This document shows, piece by piece, positions 8,345 through 20,376 of a stretch of DNA of 38,366 nucleotides. Numbering within the stretch: position 1 is the first letter of the stretch; each line of letters begins with the position of its first letter. The notes beneath the pieces were generated by a model. The model was not told where the DNA came from. It made no database searches and worked only from the letters and a program-made list of their open reading frames with translations. The DNA is from Streptobacillus notomytis (GTDB lineage Bacteria; Fusobacteriota; Fusobacteriia; Fusobacteriales; Leptotrichiaceae): positions 1-38,366 of the forward strand of contig LJRV01000401.1 of assembly GCA_001612575.1 (NCBI GenBank). Direction: 5' to 3'. The position numbers were made by a program, and so were the translations under genes.

Positions 8345-8551
8345 TTATTTGAAACTTAATATCATATCCATTATAGCTTTTGATGTAGTACACTTATTTT
8401 CTTTCTTATATTTTTCTAAAACCCTTTTCATTTCATTATACTCTAACTCAGTATATTTATACCCTAAAAATCTTTTATCTTTTAATACTCCATTAGATTT
8501 ATTCGGTGTTCCTTTTACTCTCCCACCAAATTTTTTACCTGTTGCATTCAC
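8345..8551 (-). CDS. Small basic protein, AT-hook-like start and helical tail
   Basis: 68 residues. The N-terminus GGRVKGTPNKS resembles an AT-hook or the GRPKGTPNK tails of small DNA-associated proteins. The rest (YTELEYNEMKRVLEKYKKEN, then TSKAIMDMIL) could form a ribbon-helix-helix-like or plain helical unit. AGAGG lies 8 bases before the ATG, and a consensus promoter is directly upstream, so expression is likely. It is the first gene before the two flavoproteins, with a 34-base gap. DNA binding is a guess from composition; I do not recognise a named family. Confidence 0.65.
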   Translation of the reverse strand: MNATGKKFGGRVKGTPNKSNGVLKDKRFLGYKYTELEYNEMKRVLEKYKKENKCTTSKAIMDMILSFK

Positions 8552-8587
8552 ATATACCTCTTTTCATTATTCCCTATATATATTAGC

Positions 8588-8616
8588 ATTATATAGACTC
8601 CCAATCTAAAAGTCAA
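8588..8616 (-). promoter_or_regulatory. Promoter of the small-protein/flavoprotein/TSUP unit
   Basis: Minus-strand TTGACT (8616-8611), 17-base spacer, TATAAT (8593-8588). It lies between the queH stop at 8628 and the ATG at 8551. Confidence 0.8.
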
Positions 8617-8627
8617 GGATATATGTT

Positions 8628-9410
8628 TTAACTTTTATTTAAGGCAAAAATACAACCACAATAACATTGTCTATATACATCATATTCATTGCACATTTCT
8701 ATACTTCTTTTATACCCATTATTCTTCTTAAAGTCTGAAGGCAGGTATTTAACTTTATATATTTCTTGTACTTCAAAACCTAACTCATTAACTAACTTAG
8801 AATTTTTTTTAGGAGATAATGTAATAGCTGAACCAAAATAATCAAAATTTAAATTTTTAGCATACCTTGCAACAATATCTAATCTCATCTGAAAACAAGT
8901 TACACATCTACTACCACCCTCAGGTTCATTTTCCTGACCTTTTGTTAACTCTAAAAAATGTTTAGGGTTGTATTCATCTTCTATATATTCTACATTATTT
9001 CCTGTTCTTTCATTAAAATCTTTAATAAATTTTTGTTGAACTTCACTTCTTTTTATATATTCTTGCTTAGGATGTATATTAGAATTTGCAAATAATATAG
9101 TTACATCTGCATAATTACATAAAAATTCTAAAGTATATGTAGAACAGGGAGCACAACAACTATGTAATAAGATTTTAGGTCTATTTTTAAGCATTTTCCA
9201 CTTTTTTATTAATTTCTCAAGTATCACGTGATAATTTATTACCTGATTTTTATTCATTGAAGATAAAATGGATAATGCATCATCAAATTCATTTTCAGTT
9301 ATGAAACTATTATCTTTAATCAGATCAAAAAGTTTATCATTTTTATTTCTATTATCTTTCATATCCTTTTTTAATTTTTCATATATTTCTCTTAATTCCT
9401 TATTTTCCAT
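8628..9410 (-). CDS. queH: Epoxyqueuosine reductase QueH
   Basis: 260 residues. QueH (formerly DUF208) reduces epoxyqueuosine to queuosine in tRNA anticodons. The cysteine signature is complete: HSCCAPC (C85, C86, C89), RCVTC (C169, C172) and the C-terminal YRQCYCGC (C249, C251, C253). The first 75 or so residues are a charged helical extension before the catalytic core. It starts at an ATG with AAAGGG 6 bases upstream, just past the terminator of the TPR gene. No promoter of its own was clear. It provides the last step of queuosine synthesis in genomes lacking QueG. Confidence 0.93.
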   Translation of the reverse strand: MENKELREIYEKLKKDMKDNRNKNDKLFDLIKDNSFITENEFDDALSILSSMNKNQVINYHVILEKLIKKWKMLKNRPKILLHSCCAPCSTYTLEFLCNYADVTILFANSNIHPKQEYIKRSEVQQKFIKDFNERTGNNVEYIEDEYNPKHFLELTKGQENEPEGGSRCVTCFQMRLDIVARYAKNLNFDYFGSAITLSPKKNSKLVNELGFEVQEIYKVKYLPSDFKKNNGYKRSIEMCNEYDVYRQCYCGCIFALNKS

Positions 9411-9424
9411 AATTCCCTTTCAAT

Positions 9425-9447
9425 ATAAAAATAGGCTTTCGCCTATT
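9425..9447 (-). terminator. Terminator after the TPR protein gene
   Basis: Minus-strand stem AATAGGC-GAAA-GCCTATT (9447-9430), followed by TTTTATATTG. The stop codon of the TPR gene is part of the stem. Confidence 0.85.
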
Positions 9448-10624
9448 AATTTCTTCTATTTCTATATTTTTGATAATCTTCAAATTCTTTTAATATACTT
9501 TCTTTTTTTATCCTGCTAATTTCATTATTTTCTAACATATCTTCTAATAATAATTCTAATTTATATATATTCTGATTTCCAAAATATATATTTATTAAAG
9601 CGTAATTTGCATTTCTATTACCTTCTTTTTTAGCCTTTATCAAATATTTTTCTGCATAATCAAATAAATTTTCAGAAGCTAATTTAATTCCAAGGTCAAA
9701 ATTAACTATTCCTATAGACTCTAATTTTTTTAAATTTAATTCTATATCTTCATTTTTCTTTAATAATCTTGCATATTTTATTAAATCTATTATTAAATTT
9801 GCATCAGTATTACTATTTTTTTCTATCAATTTTAAAACATTATATGCACTTTCATATTCTAAATTAATAACATACATCTTATATATTCTCTCTAAAATAT
9901 ATGCAGAACTTTTTCCATGTATATTTAAAGCCTTATTCAAATAACCTAATGATCTAACCTTATCACTACGTTTAAATTCAAGATTTGAATATCCAATATA
10001 TCCAAGCTGTATATTTTCAATATTTTTACTATTTAATAAAATATCAAAATATCTTTTAGCATCCTCATATTTATCATTTTCTAAATAAGACATAGATAAT
10101 AGATTAAATAATACTCCTCTTTCTCTTTCAGAAAACTTATGTATCACACTTTTATTAAGTCTTTGTAATTTTTCATGTTTATTATTTGTTTCATATAAAT
10201 AAATTAAATTTGATAAAAAAGGTAATTCTTGATAATTAGTTTTTTTATTCAATATTTCAGTTTGATTTATGGCTTCTTCAATATTTTCTTCTTCTATAGC
10301 TATAGTAAATAAATATTGACTGGCTTTTATAGAAGAAAATGTTCTAGCTTCTAAATTTTCTGATAATTTTCTATAATAAATTTTAGCTTCATTTATTTTA
10401 TTCTCTCTATGATAAATATTTGCAAGATAATAATATGCTGATTCCAAAAACTTTTTATCTTCATTATTTTCCACTTTTTTTTCAATTATAACATGTAACA
10501 ATAATTTTGCATCCTCATATTTATTTTCTGTCATTAATTTTAAGGATTTTTCTAAATCTGACTTAATATCTGCATTTAATATGAATGAAAGAGAAAAAAA
10601 CAAAAAAACAAATAGCTTTTTCAT
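9446..10624 (-). CDS. Exported tetratricopeptide-repeat protein
   Basis: 392 residues. A signal peptide covers about residues 1-18 (MKKLFVFLFFSLSFILNA). The rest is helical with repeated TPR-like pairs: YEDAKLLLHVIIEK, YYYLANIYHRENKINEAKIY, YEDAKRYFDILLNSK, GYLNKALNIHGKSSAYILER and ENLFDYAEKYLIKAKKEGN. TPR arrays act as protein-binding scaffolds; here it would be periplasmic or attached to the envelope. No lipobox is seen. The gene begins 20 bases after dapH and is probably co-transcribed with it. A strong terminator overlaps its stop codon. Function unknown. Confidence 0.8.
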   Translation of the reverse strand: MKKLFVFLFFSLSFILNADIKSDLEKSLKLMTENKYEDAKLLLHVIIEKKVENNEDKKFLESAYYYLANIYHRENKINEAKIYYRKLSENLEARTFSSIKASQYLFTIAIEEENIEEAINQTEILNKKTNYQELPFLSNLIYLYETNNKHEKLQRLNKSVIHKFSERERGVLFNLLSMSYLENDKYEDAKRYFDILLNSKNIENIQLGYIGYSNLEFKRSDKVRSLGYLNKALNIHGKSSAYILERIYKMYVINLEYESAYNVLKLIEKNSNTDANLIIDLIKYARLLKKNEDIELNLKKLESIGIVNFDLGIKLASENLFDYAEKYLIKAKKEGNRNANYALINIYFGNQNIYKLELLLEDMLENNEISRIKKESILKEFEDYQKYRNRRN

Positions 10625-10644
10625 ATATATCTACCTTACTTAAA

Positions 10645-11337
10645 TTATTTTCTTAATTCTTCTACTATTTCAGTTTTTGATTTTGTCTTTTCATCTATTA
10701 ATTTAATGACTTTTGCTGGCATACCTGCAACTACAACTCCACTTGGTACATTTTCAGTTACAACTGCCCCTGCTGCAACTACAGAATTTGCCCCTACCCT
10801 TACACCTTCAAGAACAACTGCATTAGCTCCTATTACTACATTATCTTCTATTACAACTGGATCTGCTGAAGGCGGTTCAATAACTCCTGCTAAAACTGTT
10901 CCAGCACCTATATGACAATTTTTACCAACAGTAGCCCTTCCACCAAGCACTGCATTCATATCTATCATAGTTCCTTCTCCAATTTTTGCTCCTATGTTTA
11001 TAACAGCTCCCATCATAATAACAGCCTTAGATTCTATAATAACCTTATCTCTAATAATAGCACCTGGTTCAATTCTAGCATCAATATTTTTAATATCAAG
11101 TAATGGAAGTGCTGAATTACGTCTATCATTTTCTAAATAGTAATTTTTTAAATCATTATCTTTAATTAATTTTTCAACTTCATCCCAGTTACCTATTATT
11201 ATTTTAGTTTCTTTTCCTATGATCTTAACACTATATTCACCTTTTATCTCTTCATCTGTATAAAGTTTAACAGGTGTTTTTCTTTCTGAATTTGCAATAA
11301 AGCTTATAATTTCTTTTGATCTTTCTAGTTCTGTCAT
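10645..11337 (-). CDS. dapH: Tetrahydrodipicolinate N-acetyltransferase
   Basis: 230 residues, the normal length for DapH. A short N-terminal alpha/beta domain (1-85) precedes a left-handed beta-helix of hexapeptide repeats ([19 protein letters not shown] through [20 protein letters not shown]). Family-specific parts are [20 protein letters not shown] and [20 protein letters not shown]. The enzyme acetylates 2,3,4,5-tetrahydrodipicolinate in the acetyl branch of lysine and diaminopimelate synthesis; DAP also feeds peptidoglycan. The start is supported by AGAGGAG upstream. No other dap gene is nearby; the next gene is the TPR protein. The closest alternative, succinyl-transferring DapD, has a different N-terminal domain. 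Confidence 0.93.
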   Translation of the reverse strand: MTELERSKEIISFIANSERKTPVKLYTDEEIKGEYSVKIIGKETKIIIGNWDEVEKLIKDNDLKNYYLENDRRNSALPLLDIKNIDARIEPGAIIRDKVIIESKAVIMMGAVINIGAKIGEGTMIDMNAVLGGRATVGKNCHIGAGTVLAGVIEPPSADPVVIEDNVVIGANAVVLEGVRVGANSVVAAGAVVTENVPSGVVVAGMPAKVIKLIDEKTKSKTEIVEELRK

Positions 11338-11410
11338 ATATACTCCTCTTAATACTATTATTTTAATAATATCATATATTAAAATAAAATACCATTAGTT
11401 TTTTCTTATA

Positions 11411-11447
11411 ATTAAAAAGAGAATTTCTATAAAAATAGAAACCCTCT
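11411..11447 (-). terminator. Terminator of the ATP synthase/M3 peptidase operon
   Basis: The minus-strand stem AGAGGGTTTCTAT / ATAGAAATTCTCT has a small internal mismatch, a T-rich loop and a following TTTTTAAT. It lies 13 bases after the M3 peptidase stop. Confidence 0.8.
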
Positions 11448-11459
11448 TATATATCCAAA

Positions 11460-13157
11460 TTATAGATTTTCATCATTAATTGTTGATAAAAATTCTTTTA
11501 CAGGTGGTATAATTTTTAATATATTACCATTTTCAAATGGATTATCTAATTTAACATCTTCTAATAATCCAAGGAAAGTTTTAGAACCTCCAAGAATACA
11601 TAATCTCATATATTTTTTCCATGCAAGTTCTCTATCTTCACCATTTAACTTCCACATTTGCAATGCAATTACCTGCGCCAAAGTATAGTCTATATAATAA
11701 AATGGCATTTCAAATATATGTCCTTGTTTAAACCAGAATAATCCTTTTAAGTATGATTCCATACCATCATAATCTCTTGTAGGTAAGTATTCTTTTTCAA
11801 GTTCTAACCATTTCATTCTTCTTTCCTCAGGTGTTACATTAGGATTTTCATACACAAAGTGTTGAAATTCATCAACTAAAGCTCCATAAGGTATGAATAA
11901 GAATGCTCCACTTAAATGATGATATTTAAATTTATCAATATCTTCTTTAAAGAATGATTCCATCCATGGCCAAGTTAAAAATTCCATACTCATAGAATGA
12001 ATTTCTGCTGATTCTGATGTAGGCCAGTAATATGAAGATATATCAATATTTCTCATTGTTTGATAAGATTGGAAAGCATGCCCTGCCTCATGCGTTAAAA
12101 CTTCAACATCATGTGCCGTTCCATTAAAGTTAGCGAATATAAATGGCATAGTATATTTATCAAGTGATGTACAGTATCCTCCACCTTGTTTACCTTTTTT
12201 ACTATCTAAGTCAAGTAATTCTTTCTCAACCATTTTTGAGAAAAATTCATGTGTTTCAGGTGATAATTCCTTATACATTTCCTTAGCTCTTTCAACCATC
12301 CATTCTCTATCTCCCTTAGGAGTTGGATTTCCTGTTAAAAATGACATTCCTTCATCATAGTATTTTAATTTATCAACCTTTATTCTCTTTTCCTGTCTTT
12401 TTCTTAATTCAACATATAAAGGAACTATATTCTCTTTTATTTGCTTTCTATAATTTGCAACATCTTTAGCATCATAATCAAGTCTACCCATTCTTAGATA
12501 TCCAACTTCAACAAAGTTTTCATATCCAAGTTTTTTAGCTATTCTATCTCTTACTTTAACTAATGAATCATATATTCTATCATACTCTTGCATATTATCT
12601 TCAAAAAATTTACCTACAGCCATAACTGCTTCTTTTCTTGTATTTCTATCTATATTTTGAGTATATGGCACCATTTCTGAAAGATTTCTTTCTTCACCAT
12701 CAAACATAATCTTAGCACTAGATGTTAATTTAATATATTCTGTTACTAATCTATTTTCTTCTTGTAAATCTTCAATTATTTCATTTTTAAATAATTTTAG
12801 TTCTAAATCTATTTTTTGGAATGCAAGTTTACCAAATTTTTCTTCTAATTCAGGTCTAAATTTAGAATTTGCAAAAGCTATTCCTAAATCATTTCCAAAT
12901 TCTGAAATTAAAGGTATATTTTCATCATAAAAAGCTTTTTCTTTAGAATAGTATTCATCTGTAGTATCTATACTATTTCTTATATAAGCTAAATTATAAT
13001 TAGTTGAAAACTCCTTATTAATTTCATCAAGTTCGTAATAAAGCTCTATTGCTTTTTGTGCATTTTCAGCATTTTCAAGTTCTTCTTTAATATTTATATA
13101 CGTTTTTTTTAATTCATCAATATCTACTCTTTTATATTCAAAATCTTTAAAAACCAT
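11460..13157 (-). CDS. M3-family oligoendopeptidase (PepF-like zinc metallopeptidase)
   Basis: 565 residues from ATG at 13157, which has AGGAG 7 bases upstream. The frame is open for 59 codons further upstream, but that part lies over atpC and reads as low-complexity basic sequence. The zinc site is HEAGH (H356, E357, H360), with the third ligand probably E385 in ESAEIHSMSMEF. The N-terminal helical half and C-terminal FWFKQGHIFEMPFYYIDYTLA are typical of oligoendopeptidase F relatives. Such enzymes cut short peptides in the cytoplasm; no signal peptide is present. The gene follows atpC by 16 bases and ends at a terminator, so it is read with the ATP synthase operon. Confidence 0.9.
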   Translation of the reverse strand: MVFKDFEYKRVDIDELKKTYINIKEELENAENAQKAIELYYELDEINKEFSTNYNLAYIRNSIDTTDEYYSKEKAFYDENIPLISEFGNDLGIAFANSKFRPELEEKFGKLAFQKIDLELKLFKNEIIEDLQEENRLVTEYIKLTSSAKIMFDGEERNLSEMVPYTQNIDRNTRKEAVMAVGKFFEDNMQEYDRIYDSLVKVRDRIAKKLGYENFVEVGYLRMGRLDYDAKDVANYRKQIKENIVPLYVELRKRQEKRIKVDKLKYYDEGMSFLTGNPTPKGDREWMVERAKEMYKELSPETHEFFSKMVEKELLDLDSKKGKQGGGYCTSLDKYTMPFIFANFNGTAHDVEVLTHEAGHAFQSYQTMRNIDISSYYWPTSESAEIHSMSMEFLTWPWMESFFKEDIDKFKYHHLSGAFLFIPYGALVDEFQHFVYENPNVTPEERRMKWLELEKEYLPTRDYDGMESYLKGLFWFKQGHIFEMPFYYIDYTLAQVIALQMWKLNGEDRELAWKKYMRLCILGGSKTFLGLLEDVKLDNPFENGNILKIIPPVKEFLSTINDENL

Positions 13158-13173
13158 TACATATCTCCTAATT

Positions 13174-13566
13174 CTATCTAAGTAAGCTATCTTGTAATTT
13201 TTTCTTAGTTCCAAGTATATCTTGATCCTCTTTCTTTTTAGCCTCAATAGCTCTTTCAAGTTTTTGTTGTTTAATTTTTTTAAATTCTTCTTCACTTTCA
13301 GCAAGCATAGCTTCTTCTGCCATAACTGTAACATAGTTATGATTAACCTCTAAAAATCCCCCACTAACATAATAACTTTTCTCTTCTTCAAAATTTTTAA
13401 TTATCATTAATCCTTCTCCAAGAGAACTCATAAAATTAGTATGATTAGGAAGTATACCAATATCTCCTCTAATAGTTCTAACCTTAACGAATTTTGTTTC
13501 CTTACACAAATACTCTATTTTTTCAGGTGTTACTACTTTTAATGTAAAAAAATCTTTTTTTTCCAT
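13174..13566 (-). CDS. atpC: F-type ATP synthase epsilon subunit
   Basis: 130 residues. The N-terminal beta-sandwich (FFTLKVVTPEKIEY, GDIGILPNHTNFMSSL, SYYVSGGFLEVNHNYVTVMAE) is followed by the usual two-helix C-terminal domain (SEEEFKKIKQQKLERAIEAK). It belongs to the central stalk, where the helices can inhibit ATP hydrolysis. It starts 2 bases after atpD. Last ATP synthase gene in the operon. Confidence 0.95.
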   Translation of the reverse strand: MEKKDFFTLKVVTPEKIEYLCKETKFVKVRTIRGDIGILPNHTNFMSSLGEGLMIIKNFEEEKSYYVSGGFLEVNHNYVTVMAEEAMLAESEEEFKKIKQQKLERAIEAKKKEDQDILGTKKKLQDSLLR

Positions 13567-13568
13567 AA

Positions 13569-15861
<2,293 letters not shown>

Positions 15862-15876
15862 ATGTTTCTCCCTTCA

Positions 15877-17400
<1,524 letters not shown>

Positions 17401-17922
17401 TTAACGTTTCAATTCTTTAATTTGAGTCTTAATCGAACCATCAATTACATCATCATTTATTTTAATTATTCCACCACCTATTAGGTTTTTATCAACTTTA
17501 TAATGCACTACAACTTCTTTTTGTTTCATACTAACTAATTTTTTTCTTAGTTTTTCTTTTTGTTCAGTTGATAACTCTTTAGGAAAAATAGCTGTTACTA
17601 TTAGCTTTTTATGAGCTTCATAATATATCTTACTATATTGTTCATTAATTTCTTTGATATGTAATAATCTATCTTTTTCAATTAAATAATCTAAAATATC
17701 TAAAGGTTCATTTTTAATATCTCTATATATCCTATTTATCAATTCTTTTTTCTCTTCTTTTCCAATAATAGGATAACTTAAAAATTTTTTGAAATCTTCA
17801 TCATTTTCTATATGTTCTAAAATAACATTTAACATTTCAAATACTTCAAATACTTCGTCTTTTTCTTCGGCTACTTGATAAATAGCTTCTGCATATCTTC
17901 TAGCTATAGAAAGATTTTCCAT
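17401..17922 (-). CDS. atpH: F-type ATP synthase delta subunit
   Basis: 173 residues from ATG at 17922 (MENLSIARRYAEAIYQ). A GTG at 17931 also opens the frame but lies within the likely AGGTGA ribosome site. Family features are the N-terminal ARRYAEAIY, the YPIIGKEEKKELI helix and the C-terminal GGGIIKINDDVIDGSIKTQ. It joins F1 to the b-subunit stalk. The start follows the atpF stop by one base (TAATATG), suggesting translational coupling. Confidence 0.94.
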   Translation of the reverse strand: MENLSIARRYAEAIYQVAEEKDEVFEVFEMLNVILEHIENDEDFKKFLSYPIIGKEEKKELINRIYRDIKNEPLDILDYLIEKDRLLHIKEINEQYSKIYYEAHKKLIVTAIFPKELSTEQKEKLRKKLVSMKQKEVVVHYKVDKNLIGGGIIKINDDVIDGSIKTQIKELKR

Positions 17923-17923
17923 A

Positions 17924-18427
17924 TTATTCACCTACTTCATCAATAAATTTATCGATACTTTTATCAACTATTTCAGGATTTTTTTCTATGTTTTCTTTAA
18001 TTATCTTTTCTGCAAGCTCTGTAGCCATTTGACTCATTTCTTTTTGTAACTGCTCTTTAATACTATTTCTTAACTTTAAAACTTCTGATTCTGCACGCAT
18101 TATCATTCTATCACGTGTAAGAGTTGCATTATCTAAAATTTGTTCTTTTCTTTCATCAGCTTGTCTTTCTGCTTTAATAATAATATCATTTGCACGTCTT
18201 TTAGCTTCTTTTCTTAATTTTTCATAATTTTGTTTTTGTTCTTCTAATTTTTCTCTTTCCTCTTTAACTATTTCAAGCTCTTTTAATGCTATCTTTTTTC
18301 TTTCTTCTATAACTTTTCCAATTTTTTTATAGAAGTATTTATGAAATACATATACTAAAATAAAGAAATTTATTATCTGAACTATCATTAAAATATCAAT
18401 GGTAATTAAATTATTATTTTGTTCCAT
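17924..18427 (-). CDS. atpF: F-type ATP synthase b subunit
   Basis: 167 residues. One N-terminal membrane segment (IDILMIVQIINFFILVYVFH) is followed by a long charged coiled coil from about 35 to 130, rich in E, K and R with few breaks. It is the peripheral stator stalk holding F1 against the rotating c-ring. GGTGGAG lies upstream of the ATG. It is between atpE (15-base gap) and atpH. Confidence 0.95.
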   Translation of the reverse strand: MEQNNNLITIDILMIVQIINFFILVYVFHKYFYKKIGKVIEERKKIALKELEIVKEEREKLEEQKQNYEKLRKEAKRRANDIIIKAERQADERKEQILDNATLTRDRMIMRAESEVLKLRNSIKEQLQKEMSQMATELAEKIIKENIEKNPEIVDKSIDKFIDEVGE

Positions 18428-18442
18428 GAGACTCCACCTTTA

Positions 18443-18682
18443 TTATCCTTTTATTAAAGCTAAGATTAATGCTATAATTAATGCAAAAATCCCTGTTGAT
18501 TCTGTAATAGCACAACCAATAAATAGTGTTGCCATGACATCATTTTTAGCTTCAGGTTGTCTTGCTACTGCCTCTACTGCTGCTGCAGTTGCTAATCCTT
18601 GTCCAAGTCCTGCTCCTATTCCCCCACATGCTGCTATACCAGCTCCTAATAATGCTGCTGCTTTAATTATTGATGCATCCAT
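18443..18682 (-). CDS. atpE: F-type ATP synthase c subunit (probable Na+ type)
   Basis: 79 residues from ATG at 18682, with AAGGAGG upstream. Nine further codons upstream encode a basic run and are rejected. Two membrane helices are joined by the polar loop ARQPEA. The ion-binding Glu is E61 in AITESTGIF. Residues that bind Na+ in Ilyobacter tartaricus (Q32, V63 carbonyl, E65, S66) correspond here to Q28, I59, E61 and S62, with T63 also kept. The Tyr that caps the site there (Y70) is Phe (F66). This points to a Na+-translocating rotor ring; it is inferred from residues only. Confidence 0.96.
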   Translation of the reverse strand: MDASIIKAAALLGAGIAACGGIGAGLGQGLATAAAVEAVARQPEAKNDVMATLFIGCAITESTGIFALIIALILALIKG

Positions 18683-18695
18683 TTTTTTCCTCCTT

Positions 18696-19610
18696 CTATT
18701 CTTCTTCATCTTCTCCTATTAACATCTGTTTAATATACACAGATGATAATACTGTAAATACAAATGCCTGTAAAATTCCAATAAAGAAATCTAAATATAT
18801 TTGTAATATATTAGGCCATCCTACTGCAAAACTAAAACTTCCCTTTAATATGTTATTTGTTAAACTTGGAAAAACATCCTTAACTGCCAGTCCATAAACT
18901 AGCGACATAATTACAAGTCCTGCAAACATATTACCGAATAATCTCATGGATATATTTATTGGTTTTGCAAATTCTCCAATTATATTTATCGGGAGCATAA
19001 ACACAAATGGTTGTGACAACTCTTTTATAAAGCCTAGTATACCCATTCTATAAATTGCTGCTCCTAAAAAAATAACAAAAACTACTAAGGCTAACCCTAC
19101 CGTTGTATTCATATCTGCCGTTGCAGTTCTAAAGAAAGGTTTAATATATATTAAACCATGTTCTCTCTTCCATATAATAGCAAAAGGGAATAAGAACATA
19201 GATACATTTAGAAATGCTATCATTGAAAATAATGCCGAGAAAAATCCTGCAAATTTTTCCTTATACTTCCCTAATCCTTGTAAAAATGAATTGTTTATAA
19301 AGTTATAGTATTCCTCTAATATCAATTGAAAAAAATTAGGATTTTCTACACTAATATTTCTAGTTCCTCTAATTAATATGAAAATAATAATTATCATTAC
19401 TACCCATGTATTCATTATAGTCTGATTAATATTTAATATATATCTACCTATAGGTATACTAAAAAATATTTCAGGTGCTTCAATAATATCATGAGGTTTT
19501 TCAAATGTTATAGGAAAAATAGTTGACACTATGGCTAAAAATACGTTCACTCCTACAAGCATTAAAATCATTAATCCTATCCACTTTAGCATATTCTTCT
19601 TCTTTGACAA
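18696..19610 (-). CDS. atpB: F-type ATP synthase a subunit
   Basis: About 304 residues. Several membrane helices; the essential Arg lies in NISMRLFGNMFAGL near residue 225, the usual stator arginine. The end, FTVLSSVYIKQML, is typical. It forms the ion half-channels next to the c-ring. The start is uncertain: an ATG at 19619 directly abuts the AAAGGAG ribosome site, so TTG at 19610 (9-base spacing) is preferred; ATG at 19592 is another option. It follows atpI closely and ends 13 bases before atpE. Confidence 0.93.
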   Translation of the reverse strand: MSKKKNMLKWIGLMILMLVGVNVFLAIVSTIFPITFEKPHDIIEAPEIFFSIPIGRYILNINQTIMNTWVVMIIIIFILIRGTRNISVENPNFFQLILEEYYNFINNSFLQGLGKYKEKFAGFFSALFSMIAFLNVSMFLFPFAIIWKREHGLIYIKPFFRTATADMNTTVGLALVVFVIFLGAAIYRMGILGFIKELSQPFVFMLPINIIGEFAKPINISMRLFGNMFAGLVIMSLVYGLAVKDVFPSLTNNILKGSFSFAVGWPNILQIYLDFFIGILQAFVFTVLSSVYIKQMLIGEDEEE

Positions 19611-19628
19611 ATGTACCATCTCCTTTCT

Positions 19629-20012
19629 TTATAATTTAAATTTTAAAAAACTAATACCTTGTATCATTAATCTAAATGAAATAAATCCAAATCCACATGT
19701 AAGTAGTGAATATATTGGATTTGTATCAAAAAATTTAATATTTACCCTATATACAAAATAAAGAGCCAACATATATATTCCATACCTTTTCATAGAATCT
19801 ATAAACATTGTGCCCCTATTTCCTTTTAAATATACTATTTTATGTACTGTATAAAGTAACATTAAATTTGATACTATAGATATTAAAATTCCAAAAGATA
19901 AAGATAACATTAATATATTCATCTTCATAATTCCAATGAAAAAAATTAGAATTGAAATTATTAATAATAATTTTACTATTTTTTTTACCTCATCATTAAT
20001 ACTCCAAAACAT
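19629..20012 (-). CDS. atpI: ATP synthase subunit I (AtpI-like)
   Basis: 127 residues with about four membrane segments (LLLIISILIFFIGIM; ILMLSLSFGILISIVSNLML; IYMLALYFVYRV; YSLLTCGFGFISFRLMIQGI). Sequence similarity within AtpI is low, so the call rests on topology, size and its place as first gene of the atp operon. AtpI proteins assist c-ring assembly and, in Na+-type enzymes, are found in the same position. The start has AGAGGAG upstream and a clear promoter at 20044-20072. Confidence 0.8.
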   Translation of the reverse strand: MFWSINDEVKKIVKLLLIISILIFFIGIMKMNILMLSLSFGILISIVSNLMLLYTVHKIVYLKGNRGTMFIDSMKRYGIYMLALYFVYRVNIKFFDTNPIYSLLTCGFGFISFRLMIQGISFLKFKL

Positions 20013-20043
20013 AATCTTTCTCCTCTAGTTTTTCCATACATTC

Positions 20044-20072
20044 ATGATACCACTTTGAAAAAGACAAGTCAA
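20044..20072 (-). promoter_or_regulatory. Promoter of the ATP synthase operon
   Basis: Minus-strand TTGACT (20072-20067), 17-base spacer, TATCAT (20049-20044). The leader to the atpI ATG is about 25 bases and carries the ribosome site. Confidence 0.8.
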
Positions 20073-20118
20073 TATTTTTTTAATACGAACAAGCTATTTA
20101 AATCATAGCTCAAATGTA

Positions 20119-20147
20119 TTGAAATTAAAATAAAAGTATTATATTAT
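20119..20147 (+). promoter_or_regulatory. Possible plus-strand promoter of a decayed small gene
   Basis: TTGAAA (20119-20124), 17-base spacer, TATTAT (20142-20147). About ten bases later comes AAAGGAAG, 8 bases before the ATG at 20173. Confidence 0.45.
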
Positions 20148-20172
20148 ATTTATATAAAAGGAAGTAATTAAT

Positions 20173-20351
20173 ATGATTAATATCCGCCCAGTATTTCACT
20201 TTACATTTAATGATGACATTGAAAAAAACTTGATTAGGCAGATACTTTTGCAGAAAATTCTTCTACTCGTCTTTCTAAATCTGAGGTTTTCAGTAAAGTA
20301 AGGAAAAAATTTTACTTTTTAGTCAATATGTTAACATTGTTTGACAATTGA
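20173..20351 (+). pseudogene. Small decayed reading frame of unknown function
   Basis: An ATG with a good ribosome site opens a 42-codon frame (MINIRPVFHFTFNDDIEKNL and onward) that stops at 20299. From about 20238 a different frame looks more like coding sequence for this genome: ADTFAENSSTRLSKSEVFSK, then VRKKFYFLVNMLTLFDN with a stop at 20349-20351. In that stretch the first frame switches to codons rare here (CAG, CTC, CTG, AGG). One frameshift would join the two into a protein of about 58 residues. I do not recognise it. It could also be an intact 42-residue gene, or not a gene. Confidence 0.3.
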
Positions 20352-20376
20352 CAATTTTTTTAAAATTTAATATAAT
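20348..20376 (+). promoter_or_regulatory. Consensus promoter of the DUF2147 gene
   Basis: TTGACA (20348-20353), 17-base spacer, TATAAT (20371-20376). A second TTGACA lies at 20341-20346. The leader to the ATG at 20441 is about 58 bases. Confidence 0.88.

Noticed and set aside
10706-11103. Plus-strand Thr/Pro- and Ser/Asn-rich frames opposite dapH
   Set aside because: Shadow of the hexapeptide-repeat coding strand; no start signals or family similarity.
13158-13334. N-terminal extension of the M3 peptidase by 59 codons
   Set aside because: It overlaps atpC, reads as a low-complexity Lys/Leu-rich run and has no ribosome site; the ATG at 13157 has a good AGGAG.
18399-18897. Plus-strand open frames across atpE and atpB
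   Set aside because: They are antisense to clear ATP synthase genes and show the Ala/Pro-rich look of complementary-strand shadows, without ribosome sites.
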